From Plantago major (Eukaryota > Streptophyta > Magnoliopsida > Lamiales > Plantaginaceae): 64,000 bases of DNA. The notes beneath the pieces were generated by a model. It did not search any database and had not been told where the DNA came from. It was given only the letters and a program-made list of their open reading frames with translations. This document shows, in pieces, positions 49,116-61,267 of the stretch (positions within the stretch are counted from its first letter, which is position 1; each line of letters opens with the position of its first letter). The DNA is taken from NCBI GenBank assembly GCA_026545765.1, contig CM048844.1:18670237-18734236 (forward strand), in the 5' to 3' direction. The position numbers were made by a program, and so were the translations under genes.

Positions 49116-51355
49116 ATGATGCTTTCAGACACTGTCAGTTTCGAGTTTGCTTTTCAAAGAACTTAGCCTTCCTTGCGATTTCTTCTAGCTCGCATTCAGA
49201 TTTTCAAAGGGTTTGATTTAACTTCCACTTCGATAATTGCTTTGAGCAATTTAGCTTTCACCATCGTTTCGCTCCTGCTTGTACTCATGAGCAAGTTGTT
49301 TTCCGATACCTTTGTAGCCAATACCGCTTCGAGCACTTGAAGCTATCTCGAGATCTTTTCTCAAAGAACTTTGCTAGTCTCTCGTCGATCCAATTTCTTT
49401 CCGTAAAAGTGACATGGGAGAATTTGCCACTCGCAATTCTACCTTTTGAGAGACATAGCATCAGGTGTTTACACTTTTCGTTGTTGTGTTTCTTTTCGTA
49501 GACGTGCCCAACAGCTTTTGTTTTTGACTTGTTTTACCCACAAAGGTTTAGTCGAATCGCTTTCCTTTATCAACAATCTTTGTCTTTTCACCGATACTAT
49601 AGATTGCATGGGAACCGCCTTTGCCGAGTACTTACAAATGTTCTTTTCTCCTTACTCTTATTCAGAGTGATAGAACAACTGTCGGTATTCAAATCAAGTC
49701 CTTTCTTTTCTCAAGGATCTCTTAAGTAAGATTGTACTTCAAGAAGAGTGTCACTAGCTTTGCATAAGATTGAAAAGATAATTCTTTCTTCGAGTTCCTT
49801 GTTTTCCAAAAGAAGATCTTCATAATTCTTTCAGAATCTCAAATCATCGCTTCTTCATGTGACTTTTCGGCCTCAGATATCCGAGCTTTGAGAGATGCAT
49901 TTTCAGCATTCTTTCTCTCGCATTCTTTAACTAATTGAGAATTTTCCTTTTCAAGAGAATTCTTTTCTTCTTCAAGGTTTTGCTCTATTTCGGATCATTA
50001 GAAATTCTTTCATAGATGTCAAGTTCTTTCCCGAGATTTTCTAGATTTTTTATTTCCTCTTCATCACTTTCATAAGTGTAGCAAGAAGTATGTGTTACCT
50101 CATCACCATAAGATGCTTTTCTATGTTGAGATGTCCGTCCAATTTCAAAGAACTCCACACATTTCATTCTTCTTGAGGTCAAGTCGATTATATCATGAGT
50201 AACTCCACATAATTCGGTGATGGTAAGGTCGAGTCATCTGAATTGTCATCTTCGTAACTGTCTCAACGCCTAGAGCATCCATTGAATTTGATTTTCTTTC
50301 TTTCTTCGCTAACAAAGCTCGCTTCTTCTCAAGATTCTTCTATCTTTCTTGTCACTCCTTAGTTTGTCGAGGTGGAAATCCTTCTTGAAGTGGCTGTTTC
50401 ACAATAGAAACAGTATATCGCTTCCAATTTCGCCTCAATACATGATGCTTTCGAAATGGCTTGTTCAATGAGCTTTGTATATTTTGTAATCGGTGATAGT
50501 TTGAGCCTAGATGCTTTTCTTCTCTTCGCTTTTATTCTCTCAATTTCTCGACCGACAAATTTGCTCATTTGCTTTGCAAGAGCATCCTCGCCTCCTCCTT
50601 GCTTTTCTTCTTTTCAAGTTCCTCGAGTAACTAGAGCAACATTCGCAACTTTTCAGCTTGTTTGTTCTCTCCGAGTTGTCTCATAGGCAACAAAGAGCAA
50701 GATGAGAGAAAGTTCCATCGAGTGATATTCGCATACCTTGGTTAAAATAAAAGAATTTAGTATGCTCTCAACAGGTTAAGACTTCACAATAGTCTTAATC
50801 TTCTCGATCGAGAGTATCTATTGCTTTCCCAAGTCGCCATATCACTCATGAGAGTGGTAAACCCAAATCAAGTTCTTCCAGAGTTTCTGGGACCTTGTTT
50901 GAAATTTTGAAATTTCAACTTTAGAACTTCGAACTTGTTTTCCTTGGTTTTCTGGCCCGCATGATTTCTTCAATCACTTGCAGTGCAACTTTCGCTGCTT
51001 TAGCACCCCACGCTTTACATCAGATGTGCTCCGTGTCGATCCGTGATGATGTTAAGCTTGACCATCCAGACGATTCCTCTCGGCATCTTCCGATGTCCAG
51101 AGTTCTTCGGCTTGTACGTAAATAACTCGACCAAGAGATCTTCCACTAGTCGACGATCTGCTTGTAAAGATCCTTCACTTTGATCTTCGCTCTTCCACTC
51201 AAACCTCCATGACTTGCTTAACTTGTTGAATGACTATTGGGCCATTCTTTATTACTTCGATCATCTCGCCACTTATGGCTTCAAGGTGGAGCATCATGTT
51301 ATTTTTCCATTTCTCGTAGTTCTCGGTTTGAGAACAGTGCATCACTCAGAGACAT
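49116..51355 (-). pseudogene. E gag, frameshifted
   Basis: It starts MSLSDA at 51355, matching the start of A's gag. Recognisable parts: MSKFVGREIERIKAKRRKAS (50568 downward), a degraded zinc-knuckle region about 50420-50360 (CFYC then SRR), and the acidic/coiled-coil extension DEVTHTSCYTYESDEEEIKN (50182-49985). It is broken into many frames compared with A. It would build the element's particle. Confidence 0.7.
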
Positions 51356-51456
51356 ACCGCACACTTAACACACAAATTAAATAGTCCTCAATAGTGGACA
51401 AAGTTCCTTCACCTATCCGGGGATCTAGGTTCAAGGTGTATGTCGTGAACCTCCCG

Positions 51457-51468
51457 CCTGATACCACT
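51457..51468 (-). other. E primer-binding site
   Basis: The minus strand reads agtggtatcagg directly after the 5' LTR end (accaaca). TGGTATCAG is the standard plant Copia PBS, complementary to the 3' end of initiator Met-tRNA. Confidence 0.75.
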
Positions 51469-53167
51469 TGTTGGTCCAGATAACGCAAAGTAAAAGACTA
51501 GAGGGGGTGAATAGTCTTTTAAAACTTTTGTCGATAATAACTATTTCTAAGATATCAATAGATATCCGATACTTAGAATCAGAAAGGAAGACTTAATAAA
51601 GATAAGTGCGTAAATGCTTAATATGTGTGTGTGTCAAAATGTAAATACGTAAACGTAAATAACACATCATGTATAGTGGTATCTGGAGGTATGAATCCTC
51701 CAACTAATCCACTTCGTCTATCGAGACCTAGAATTCACTAGAACAGATAATTGAGTTCTCCTTACAATAATCCTATTCTAAGATTCTTAACAATTGGTTC
51801 CCAACCAAATGTTCCCCTCGAGTTGTTCCCCGCTTTCACAAGTACTTCCTATACTCGTAAACCTTTGAGTTATTCCCAGCTTCCCAAGCTAAGTACTTCC
51901 TATACTCAATAACCTCGAGTTATTCCTTAGTTTCCAAAATCAAGTACTTCCTATACCCAGAACCTTGGAGTTATTCCCGATTTTTCAAACTAAGTACTTC
52001 AGACTCCACGCCAGCTTATGGTGTTGGTTTTGGTTCGAGTTGTCGATGAGCGCCTTAATAACTTTTCGCTTAATCACATAGCTCGTGAACCAAGTTACTT
52101 AATACACTTTACAACGATGGTATCTTGTTCAATTTTACTGACCCAATTCTTATGATATCTGTTCACGATAATGAATCTCAGATAGTTGATCTTTAGATAC
52201 AACTCCTTCACAGATAGCTTTGATTGTTTAGGATCAGGACACTTAGAACTTCAAAGTTTACTCAAGATCAAAAGCTTTGTCGCAATGTAAAGCTTTAGGA
52301 GTAAGTAAGTTGCTTTGAGAGAGTAAGACGCTCAGCCGCTTTCAAGTTATGTCGTGTGTCTAAGGTTCCGTGTTCTCTCAAGCGCCTAAGTGTTGATATT
52401 TATAGATGAATTTGAGTACCGCTTGAATAGTATCCGTTAGCTCAAATTCAACTATCGATATCCGTGTATAGTATCAGAGTTTTTGTCTTCTTCTAAGTCG
52501 CTGCTTTATTCGCATATCTCCGTTGCCGCATTAAATGCATTGTACTATACTTTTGTCCTGTAGTGTCAACGGAACTATACTTTGTATCAGAGACTAGTGT
52601 TATCTGATTCTTTGCACGTCCTTATCTTTAATATTCAGATACCACTTGTATTTATTGAAACAACTTTGTTTGCAATATATATGTTCCTTTTTCAGAAACG
52701 TGGTTAATGCTCAAGGTATCTGAGAATAGATATCTGTGGACACTTTCCTTGTTTTCAGATATGTCTTTATTTCTCGATATCTCTTGACACGCTTTGTTTG
52801 AAACTATTCGTGTCTTCAAGATATCCGCTAAGATATTCAACAATAGATTCAGTAATCTTGTGCAGTTTTCTTCAAGTCTTCAATGTCGTTGAGCTTTCTG
52901 CCTGGATGTCTTCTTCTTGGTCTTCTCTTCATAAAATAAAAATTACATTTTGAGACCTAACATCCTATACAAGATTAGCTAGACTATCATACTTAGTGGG
53001 TTTCCTCTTTTACAGTGTTCAAGTGAACCAAGAGTACTAATCACCTTTCTGAGACTAAGATAAGTCATCATGTTGCTGATCAAAACTAAATAGATATTCT
53101 TTACAAAATATCTTACAAAAAAATCCTAACAAATTTCTCAAGAAATTTCCCAACAAATTTCCCAACA
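51469..53167 (-). repeat. E 5' LTR
   Basis: 1,699 bp. It starts TGTTGGGAAATTTGTTGGG at 53167 and ends accaaca at 51469. It is closely similar to the 3' LTR at 36575-38269 with scattered small indels. Confidence 0.9.
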
Positions 53168-54000
53168 TTTCCCCATCTGACAGGCAGAACAGATACCATC
53201 CTTTCTGAAAGATGTTTTGGGAAGGCCAACCACTAACTCTTTCTTGGCAAGTTTGTTCAGAGTTTTGAAATTCAAGTGACTCATTCTTTTGTGCCATAAC
53301 CAGTGCTCTTCTGTGTGACCCAATTGACTCACCATGAGACATTCTTCAGTTGTGGTAGAAGCCCAATCGGTAACATAAAGACTACCTTTCCGCCGAGCAA
53401 CCAAGACTGTCTGCTTTGACTCATTGTCCATAAGTTTGCAATACTTTGCTTTGAATTTCACATTGAAACCTTTGTCTGCAAACTAGCTCATGCTAAATAG
53501 ATAATATTTCAAATCTTTAACATGTAATACGTCAGTGATTGTTAATGATCCCAATTTGACGTTGCCAAATCCCAGAGAGGAATTTAACTCTCCTCCAAAG
53601 AAATGGATATCCGGTCCAAAGGTTGCAAGCTTTGTAGTTGACCAGATTTGCTTTGTCTCCTGTCATGTGCTTTCCGCAACCACTATCAAATAGCCATTGA
53701 GCCTTAGTCCAGGAGGTGTTCTGCACAAAACAGGAAACAGGAGTTAGGTTCTTGCCTCAGAGATAGAACCACTTAGACTAAACATTCTTCCAGTAGGAAT
53801 CCACATTTTAGTGAATTTCTCGGGAGTTTGTTTTTGTCTAACTTGATCAGAAGGAAATACAATAGAATCAGTAATTTTGATCTCAATCTTCCTTTCTTGG
53901 GGTGTTTCTAGGTGTTCCCTTTGGTGCTTTCTGGACCCTGGGTTTCTGGGATTGCTTTTCAGCAAACTTAGCCTTTCGGGCCAGGTTCCTTCTAGCTCTG
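53168..54000 (-). pseudogene. Copia H, right piece: gag end, protease, GAG-pre-integrase
   Basis: The minus strand reads ARRNLARKAKFAEKQSQKP (end of the gag-like part, about 53995-53935), then WTKAQWLFDSGCGKHMTGDK (about 53715-53655) with the retropepsin DSG site. GAG-pre-integrase follows, 53461-53170 (FKAKYCKLMDNESKQTVLVA, EEHWLWHKRMSHLNFKTLNK, GICSACQMGK). It stops where E is inserted (TTTCC, 53168-53172). The upstream side is cut by element A at 54001. Its continuation is 36574-35895. Confidence 0.85.
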
Positions 54001-55595
54001 TGTTAGGAATATCTGTTTAGATTTTGATCAGTAACCTTATGACTTATCTTAGCTCAGAAAGGTGAATAGTACTCTTGGTTCACTTGAACATTGTAAAAGA
54101 GGAAACTCACTAAGTATGATAGTCTAGCTAATCTTGTATAGGATGTTAGGTCTCAAAATGTAATTTTTATTTTATGAAGAAGACCAAGAAGAAGACATCC
54201 AGCAAAACAAGTTCAACGGATTTGAAGATTTGAAGATTGCACAAGATTGCTGAAGACAATGGTTTTTCAGATACCTATGACCAGATATCTTGAAGACACA
54301 ATTGGTTTTAAATAAACTGCGTTTCAAGAGATATCTGAGAACTAAAAGGTTTCTGAAAACAAGGAAAGTGCCCACAGATATCTGCACTCAGATACCTTGG
54401 ACTTAAATTATGTTTCTGAAAAAGAAACATATATTGCAACATAGTTGTTTCAATAAAGTGGTATCTGAAGTTGAAGAAAAGGACGTGCAAAGCTTCAGAG
54501 AAATCTGATAATGAAGGTCTCTCGACATAATGCATAGTTCCGCTGGCACAGACAAAAGTATAGTACAAAGCATTAAATGTATGACAGAGATGTTCGAATA
54601 AAAAGGTAGCTTCAAGAAGAAGACAAACTCACATAAAGATTATACACATATATCGATAGTTTGAATTTGATTTAAGCCTAACGGATACTATTCAAACGGC
54701 ACTCAAATTCATCTATAAATATCAACACTTAGACTGCTCGAGAACACACACTGAATACCTTAGATCACTGAACTTATATTGATTACTCTCTCAAGCACAC
54801 TACTTACCTTCAAGCTTTTTGTTTCGACCAAAGCACTTGATTCTAAGTAGCACTAAAGTTCTGATCCTAAACAAGCACTGATATTTGTGAAAGAGTTGAA
54901 TCAAAAGATCAAGTATTTGAGATTCATTCTCTTGAACAATTATCATAGACTTGGGTCAGTAAAGAACAAGATACCATACATTGCAAAGTGTATTAAGTAT
55001 ACTTGATTCACAGAGTTATCTGATTAACTGAATAAGTTATTAAAGAAGCTCATCTGACAAACAAACCAAAAACCAACACCATAACTGGCGTGGAGTACAT
55101 GAAGTACTTAGTTTGGGAAACTAAGGAATAACTCCAAGGTTACTGAGCACAGGAAGTACTTAGCTTGGGAAGCTAAGGAACAACTCAAAAAGGTTTATGA
55201 GTACAGGAAGTACTTGGCTGTGAAAGCCGGGGAATAACTCAGGGGAACATTTGATTGGGAACCATTTGTTTTGGAATCTTAGAATAGGATTATTGTAAGG
55301 TGAACTCAATTATCTGTTCTAGTGTATTCTAGGTCTCTGAAAGACCGAAGTGGATTAGTTGGAGGATTACGCCACCTCCAGATACCACTATACTTGCTGT
55401 GTATTTTACCTTTTTGTATTTACATTTCAGCAAAGCACACGCACACACTTATTATTTATGCACTCATCTATCTTAAAGTCTTCCGCGCTCTGAATTTAAG
55501 TATCAGATATTTGAGAAACTGTGATTATCGACAAAAGTTTTAAAAGACTATTCACCCCCCTCTAGTCTTTTACTTTGCCGTTATCTGGACCAACA
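54001..55595 (+). repeat. A 5' LTR
   Basis: It starts tgttaggaatatc and ends ggaccaaca, with TG...CA ends, 1,595 bp. A TATA box TATAAAT is at 54714-54720. Near its 3' end is the repeated module with aggaagtacttggc and ggaataactc seen in reverse in E's LTRs. Confidence 0.9.
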
Positions 55596-55596
55596 A

Positions 55597-55610
55597 GTGG
55601 TATTAGAGCA
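55597..55610 (+). other. A primer-binding site
   Basis: agtggtattagagca immediately follows the LTR. It is a one-base variant of the Met-tRNA PBS TGGTATCAGAGC. Confidence 0.75.
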
Positions 55611-55712
55611 GGAGGTTCACAAGCCTTCTGCACTGAACCTAGATCCCCAGATAGGTGAAGGAACTTTGTCCCCTTCTGAGGATTATATAATTTGTGTGTT
55701 AAGTGTGCAGGT

Positions 55713-57727
55713 ATGTCTCTGAGTGATGCACCCGTTCTCAAACCAGAGAACTACGAGAAATGGAAAAATAACATGATGCTCCACCTAGAAGCCATAAGTG
55801 ACGAAATGATCGACATGATAAAGAATGGCCCAATAGTCATTCAACAACTCAAGCAAGTCATGGAGGTTTCTAATGGTAGAGACAGAGATCAAAGCGATGG
55901 GTCTTCACAAACAGATGCGTCAACTAGTGGGAGACCTACTAGTCAAGTTATTTACGAGCTAAAGCCCAGAGAACTCTGGACATCGGAAGATGCCAAGAGA
56001 AATCGTCTGGATGGTCAAGCTCGTAATATCATCATCAGATCGACACCTGAGCACATACAGTGTACATTGTGGGGTGCCAAAACGGTGAAAGTTGCCTGGC
56101 AACTGATTGAAGAAATCTGTGCCGGAACTCAGAAAACCAAGGAAAACAAGTTCGAAGTTCTCAAATTGAAATTCCAAAATTTCAAACAAGGTCACACTGA
56201 AACTCTGGAAGAACTTGATTTCAGATTTACCACTCTCATGAGCGATATGGCTGCACTTGGTGAAAGCAATGATATTCAATGTAAAAGATTAAGACTATTG
56301 TCAGAAGTCTTAATCACAACTGGGAGCACACTAAATTCTTTTATTTCAACCAAGGAATGCCAAATATCACTCCAGTGGAACTTTTCTCTCACCTTGCTAC
56401 TGTTGATTATGAAACAACTCAAAGAGAACAAACAACTGAAAAGTTGCAGAATGTTGCTCTAATTACTCAAGGAACTTCTGAAAAGAAGAAAAGCAAGGAA
56501 GAAACTGAGGATGCGCTTTTTGTAAAGCAAATGGGCAAATATGTCAGTCGAGAAATTGAGAGAAGAAAATCCAAAGAGAAGCTGAAAAAGCATCTAGGCT
56601 CAAACTATCACCAGTACAAAAATTTGCAAAGCTCGCTGAACAAGCCAGCTCAGAAAGCATCAAGTACTAAGGAAGCAGAATTTGGAAACGATATCTGTTT
56701 CTATTGTCAGAAACCTGGTCACTTCAAGAAGGATTGTCCTGCCTTCAATAAACTAAAGACAGGTGACAAGAAAGATAGAAAAATCTTCAAAAGAAGCCAG
56801 AAGGCCTTACTTACTGAAGAAAGAAAGAAAATCCAAACTCAACTGGATGCTCTAGACATTGAGACAGATTCTGAAGATGACGATTCAGATGACTCAACCT
56901 TACCATCACCATAATTATGTGGAGTCACTCACGATATAATCGACTTCGGCCTTAAGAAGAATGAAATGTGTGGAGTTCCTGAGATTGATGGTCCAGACAT
57001 CTCCAACATTGAAATATGTCTTATGGCTGATGAGGTAACACATGCTTCATGTTATACTTATGAAAGTGATGAAGAAGAAATAAAAGATCTGGAAAATCTC
57101 AGAAAAGAACTTGATATCTACGAAAGAGAATTTCTAATGATCCGAGCTAGAGCTGAAAACCTTGAAGAAGAAAAGAATTTTCTTGTAAAGGAAAACTCTC
57201 AATTAAATAAGATGTCTGAGCAAAAGGATGTTGAAAATTCATTTCTCAAGGTTCAGATATCTGAGACTGAAAAGTCACATAAAGAAGAAATGGCTGAACT
57301 GCTAAAGAAATGTGAAGATCTTCTTTCTGAGAATAAGGAACTCAAAAAGAAAGAATTATCTTTTCAATCTTATGCCAAAGCTAGTGACACTCTTACTGAA
57401 GTACAATCTTATTTAAGAGATCCTTCAGAAAAGAAAGGACTTGGGCTGAATACACAGACAAAAAGTTCTACCACTCTGAATAAGAGCGAGGAAAGAAGAA
57501 CATTTGTCAGTGCTCAGCAAGGTGGTTCCCAAACAATCTACAGTATCGGTCAGAAAACAAAGATTGTTGACAAAGGAAAGGTAGTTGCGACTAAACCTTT
57601 GTGGGAAAAACAAGTCAAAAGGAAAACTGTTGGGTATGTCTCTGGAAAGAAACATGACACTGAAAAGTGTAAACAATTGCAGGTGCTGGCAAATTTTCCT
57701 ATGTCACGTTTTCTGGAAATAAAATAG
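55713..57727 (+). pseudogene. A gag with zinc knuckle and coiled-coil extension
   Basis: The start at 55713 (MSLSDAPVLKPENYEKWKNN) is chosen because the same start is seen in E. The N-terminal part up to about 56340 is a Copia gag of the UBN2 type (LWGAKTVKVAWQLIEEICAG, ENKFEVLKLKFQNFKQGHTE). A frameshift near 56345 leads to the second frame (MPNITPVELFSHLATVDYE). The CCHC knuckle CFYCQKPGHFKKDC is at about 56693-56735. A TAA at 56912 is in frame with the rest (56966-57727). That rest is a Glu/Lys-rich coiled coil (LEEEKNFLVKENSQLNKMSE, AELLKKCEDLLSENKELKKK). Gag this long is typical of SIRE-type elements. One shift and one stop block a full-length product. Confidence 0.8.
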
Positions 57728-57768
57728 ACAAACCAGAGACTAGCAAAGCTGCTGAGAAAAGATCTCAG

Positions 57769-60151
57769 ATGGCATCAGGTGCTCGGAATGGTGTTGTCTA
57801 TAAATACATCGGAAAACAACTTGCTCATGAATACAAACAGGAGCAAGAACGATGGCTAAAGGCTAGAATTGCTCACAACAATTATCAGAAGTGGAAGATA
57901 AATCAAGACACTGAAAATCTGAATGCCAGGGCTAGAAGAAATCTGGCAAGGAAAGCTAAGTTTGCTGAGAAGCAGACTCAGAAACATGACATGTATTTGA
58001 AAGCACCAAATGGAGCACCAAGGAACACACCAAGGAAGAAAGTAGTTCTTAATAATGATACTAATCATTTAACTAGAATTCCTCCTTATGTTCCTGTCAG
58101 ACAGAAGAATGTTCCAAAGAAATTCATTCAAAAATGGATTCCTACTGGAAGATTCTTTAGTCCAAACGGTTCCAGTATTGATATGAGAACCTAATCTCCT
58201 GCTTCGTCAGGTGCGTAACGCCTCTTGGACTAAAGCACAATGGCTATTTGATAGTGGATGCGGAAAGCACATGACAGGAGACAAAGCAAATCTGGTCAAC
58301 TACAAAGCTTGCAACACAGGACCAGATATCAGATTTGCTAGAGGAGAGTTAAAGTCCTCTCTGGGATTTGGCAACGTCAAATTGGGATCATTAACAATCA
58401 CTGACGTATTACATGTTAAAGATTTGAAATATTATCTATTTAGCATGAGCCGCTTATGTAAAGGTTTCACTGTGAAATTCAAAGCAAAGTATTGCAAACT
58501 TATTGACAATGAGTCAAAGCAGATAGCCTTGGTTGCTTTCGGAAAGGTAGTCTTTATGTTGCCGATTGGGCCTCGCCACAATCAAGAATGTCTCATGGTG
58601 AGTCAATCAGTCCACGTAAGAGCACCGGTTATGGCACAAAAGAATGAGTCACTTGAATTTCGTAACATCGAACAAACTTGCCAAGAAAGAGTTAGTGGTT
58701 GGCCTTCCCAAAACATCATTCGAGAAGGATGGTATCTGCTCACTTCACGATGGGGAAACAATCCAAGATCTCTTTCAAGTCCAAAACCAGACACTCTAGT
58801 GTTAGACCACTGAAACTTTTACATATGGATCTTTTTGAGTCATCTGTAACTAGTTATGCAGGAAAGAAGTATGGTCTGGTTGTTGTAGATGACTTCTCAA
58901 GATTCACTTGGGTGGTCTTTCTGAAGCACAAATCTGATGCTAGGGTGGAGATACCAAACTTGCTAAAAAAGCTTGAAGTCATGAAAAATGACAAGGTATC
59001 TGCAATCAGAACAGACCATGGTACTGAGTTTGTCAACCAGTACATAAAGGAGTTTTGTACCAGCAAAGGTATACAACACCAACTTTCTTCTGTAAGAACA
59101 CCACAACAAAATGGTGTTGCAGAAAGGAAAAACAGAACCCTTAAAGAAGCAGCAAGGACAATGCTAGCAGACACTGAAATAAGTGAAGTTTATTGGGTTG
59201 AAGCTATAAACACAGCATGCTACACTCAGAACAGATGTTTGATAAACAAATACAATGACAAGACCCCTTATGAAATCTTGGTTGGTAGACCCCCTAATAT
59301 TAAACATCTGAAAGTGTTTAGTTGTAGATGTTTTATTCTTAACAATGGATAGAGTATCTGAGAACATTTCAACCAAAGGCAGATGAAGGTGTATTTCTTG
59401 GTTATTCTATGAATAGCAAAGCTTACAGAGTTTACAACAAAAGAACAAAGAAGATTGAAGAATCAGTTCATGTTGTATTCTATGAAGGAAGTAAGAAAAC
59501 ACCTCATCGATGAACTCGTAAAGGTTCAAGGAACTAATGGTAAAGGATTCTAAAGAAGAACCCTCAAAAAGGAAAAACGTCGTTGTGGAAAGTGAGAATG
59601 ACTCTGACGAAGAAAAGCATGAAATGCCAAGTAACAACCAGATGACTCTCAGACATGACGAAGAATTTCCTATGAGAATTCCAGAAATGGAAACTGAAGA
59701 TGTTGATCAGAAAGCTATCTCTGGAAATGATCTCTCTGAAAGACATGTTCCAGAAAGCTCACACACTGAACAAGTGTCAGACATTAACCGCCCTTCTAAG
59801 GTGCAAAATGTCTCAGATACTGAAAAAGTATCAAATCATAATCTTAGTAATTCACATTCAAATCACTTGGATATTGATCCTACTAGCACTAAACCTATGA
59901 TGAGATGGATCAAAGATGTAATTGGACCAATTAATCAAGCTGTTAGAACTAGGAGAGCAATAGCTGAAAATGCTAATTCTCTCTTTGGATGTTTCATTTC
60001 AAATATTGAACCTAAAACTATAGAAGAAGCATTAAGAGACCTAGATTGGATCTCATCAATGCAGGAAGAGTTAGATCAATTTGAGAGAAACAAAGTCTGG
60101 AAACTAGTTCCATTTGTAGAAGGAATATCTGTAAGTTTCCTCAGAAAGTAG
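57769..60151 (+). pseudogene. A pol part 1: protease, integrase, IN-RT spacer
   Basis: Frame 1 (57769-58194) ends with RNLARKAKFAEKQTQKHDM and FIQKWIPTGRFFSPNGSS. The protease starts about 58217: WTKAQWLFDSGCGKHMTGDK, with the DSG active site. GAG-pre-integrase is frame-broken (58450-58700). The integrase core is intact in 58699-59352: LLHMDLFESSVTSYAGKKYG (first Asp), IRTDHGTEFVN (second Asp), TPQQNGVAERKNRTLKEAAR (Glu), so the D,D35E triad is present. Then TPYEILVGRPPNIKHLKVFS and a stop at 59350. The spacer to RT (59537-60151) is acidic and ends DLDWISSMQEELDQFERNKV. Several frame breaks are present. Confidence 0.85.
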
Positions 60152-60181
60152 AATGGTTTATAAGCTTCTCAAGCTCAGATA

Positions 60182-61267
60182 ATGAAACAAGCTCCTAGAG
60201 CATGGTATGACACTTTGGCCAAATACCTTCTGGAAAGTGGTTTTAAGAAAGGAGAAGTTGATAAAACTCTATTTACTTTAAATCACGATGGGAAACTACT
60301 CTTAGTTCAAGTATATGTTGATGACATTATATTTGGATCTAAGGACAAGCAACTTTGTGATGACTTTGCAAATCTCATGAAAAGTAAGTTTGAGATGAGC
60401 ATGATGGGAGAATTGAATTATTTCCTAGGATTGCAAGTCAAGCAACTCAATGATGGAATATTCATTAGTCAGACAAAGTATGCAAAAGACATGCTCACGA
60501 AGTTTAATCTTAAGCCTTCTGAAAAGAATGCTAAGATACCTATGAGCATAGGAACCAAAATGACCTATACTGAATCAGACAAGAGTGTTGAAGAACATAA
60601 GTATAGGAAATTGATAGGTTCACTACTTTACCTTACTGCAAGTAGACCTAATATTCAATATGTAGTTGGAGTGTGTGCTAGGTTTCAAACAAATCCAATG
60701 CAATCACACTACAACATTGCTATGAAAATATTAAGGTATATAAAAGGTACAGTAGATGTAGGTTTGTGGTATCCTAAAGAAAGCGGATTGAGTTTGGCTG
60801 GTTACTCAGATGATGATTATGCTGGATCAATGCTTGATAGGAAAAGTACCTCAGGAACTTGTCAGTTTCTAGGAGCTAGACTTATCTCATGGTTTAGCAA
60901 GAAGCAAAACTCAATTGCAACTTCTACCACAGAGGCTGAATATATTGCTGCTGGTTGTTGTGCAACACAAATTCTGTGGATTCAACAACAACTCAAAGAC
61001 TATGGACTCAATGAAGAGAAAACTCCCATTTTCTGTGACAACACAAGTGCTATTGCCATAACTCAGAATCCTAAGCTTCATGCTAGAACAAAGCACATTG
61101 ATGTCAGACACCACTTCATCAGAGACCATGTTGAAAAAGGCAATATAGAGATACTCAAGATTGGCACTGAAGACCAACTTGCAGATAGCTTCACTAAGCC
61201 ACTACAAGAAAGTAGATTCTTATCTTTAAGACATAGTCTTGGACTAATGGAGCTACAAAAGAACTGA
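60182..61267 (+). pseudogene. A pol part 2: RT C-terminal half and RNase H, N-terminus deleted
   Basis: 361 open codons. RT: APRAWYDTLAKYLLESGFKK, the catalytic VQVYVDDIIFGSKDK (YVDD intact), ELNYFLGLQVKQLNDGIFIS, IGSLLYLTASRPNIQYVVGV. RNase H: LAGYSDDDYAGSMLDRKSTS, IATSTTEAEYIAAGCCATQ, PIFCDNTSAIAI, KHIDVRHHFI, ending LADSFTKPLQESRFLSLRHS. Between FERNKVWKLVPFVEG (60120) and this start, the RT fingers and first palm motif (VKSAFLNG in E) are missing. The join has remnants of the SSESRMVYK region (60130-60170). This is an internal deletion of a few hundred bases. Confidence 0.88.

Larger units (their letters stand above)
36575..53167 (-). mobile_element. Copia LTR retrotransposon E, SIRE-like, 16.6 kb, complete
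   Basis: The LTRs are 53167-51469 (5') and 38269-36575 (3'), with TG...CA ends, a PBS, gag, pol in Copia order (PR-IN-RT-RH), a spacer, a very long extra 3' coding region and a polypurine tract. Both flanks carry TTTCC (36570-36574 and 53168-53172). Removing E and one TTTCC rejoins H as gattgtttccccatctgac, which is exactly the sequence of the homologous site inside E (48383-48403). LTRs of 1.7 kb, a long gag and an ORF after pol fit the SIRE/Maximus lineage. Confidence 0.92.
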
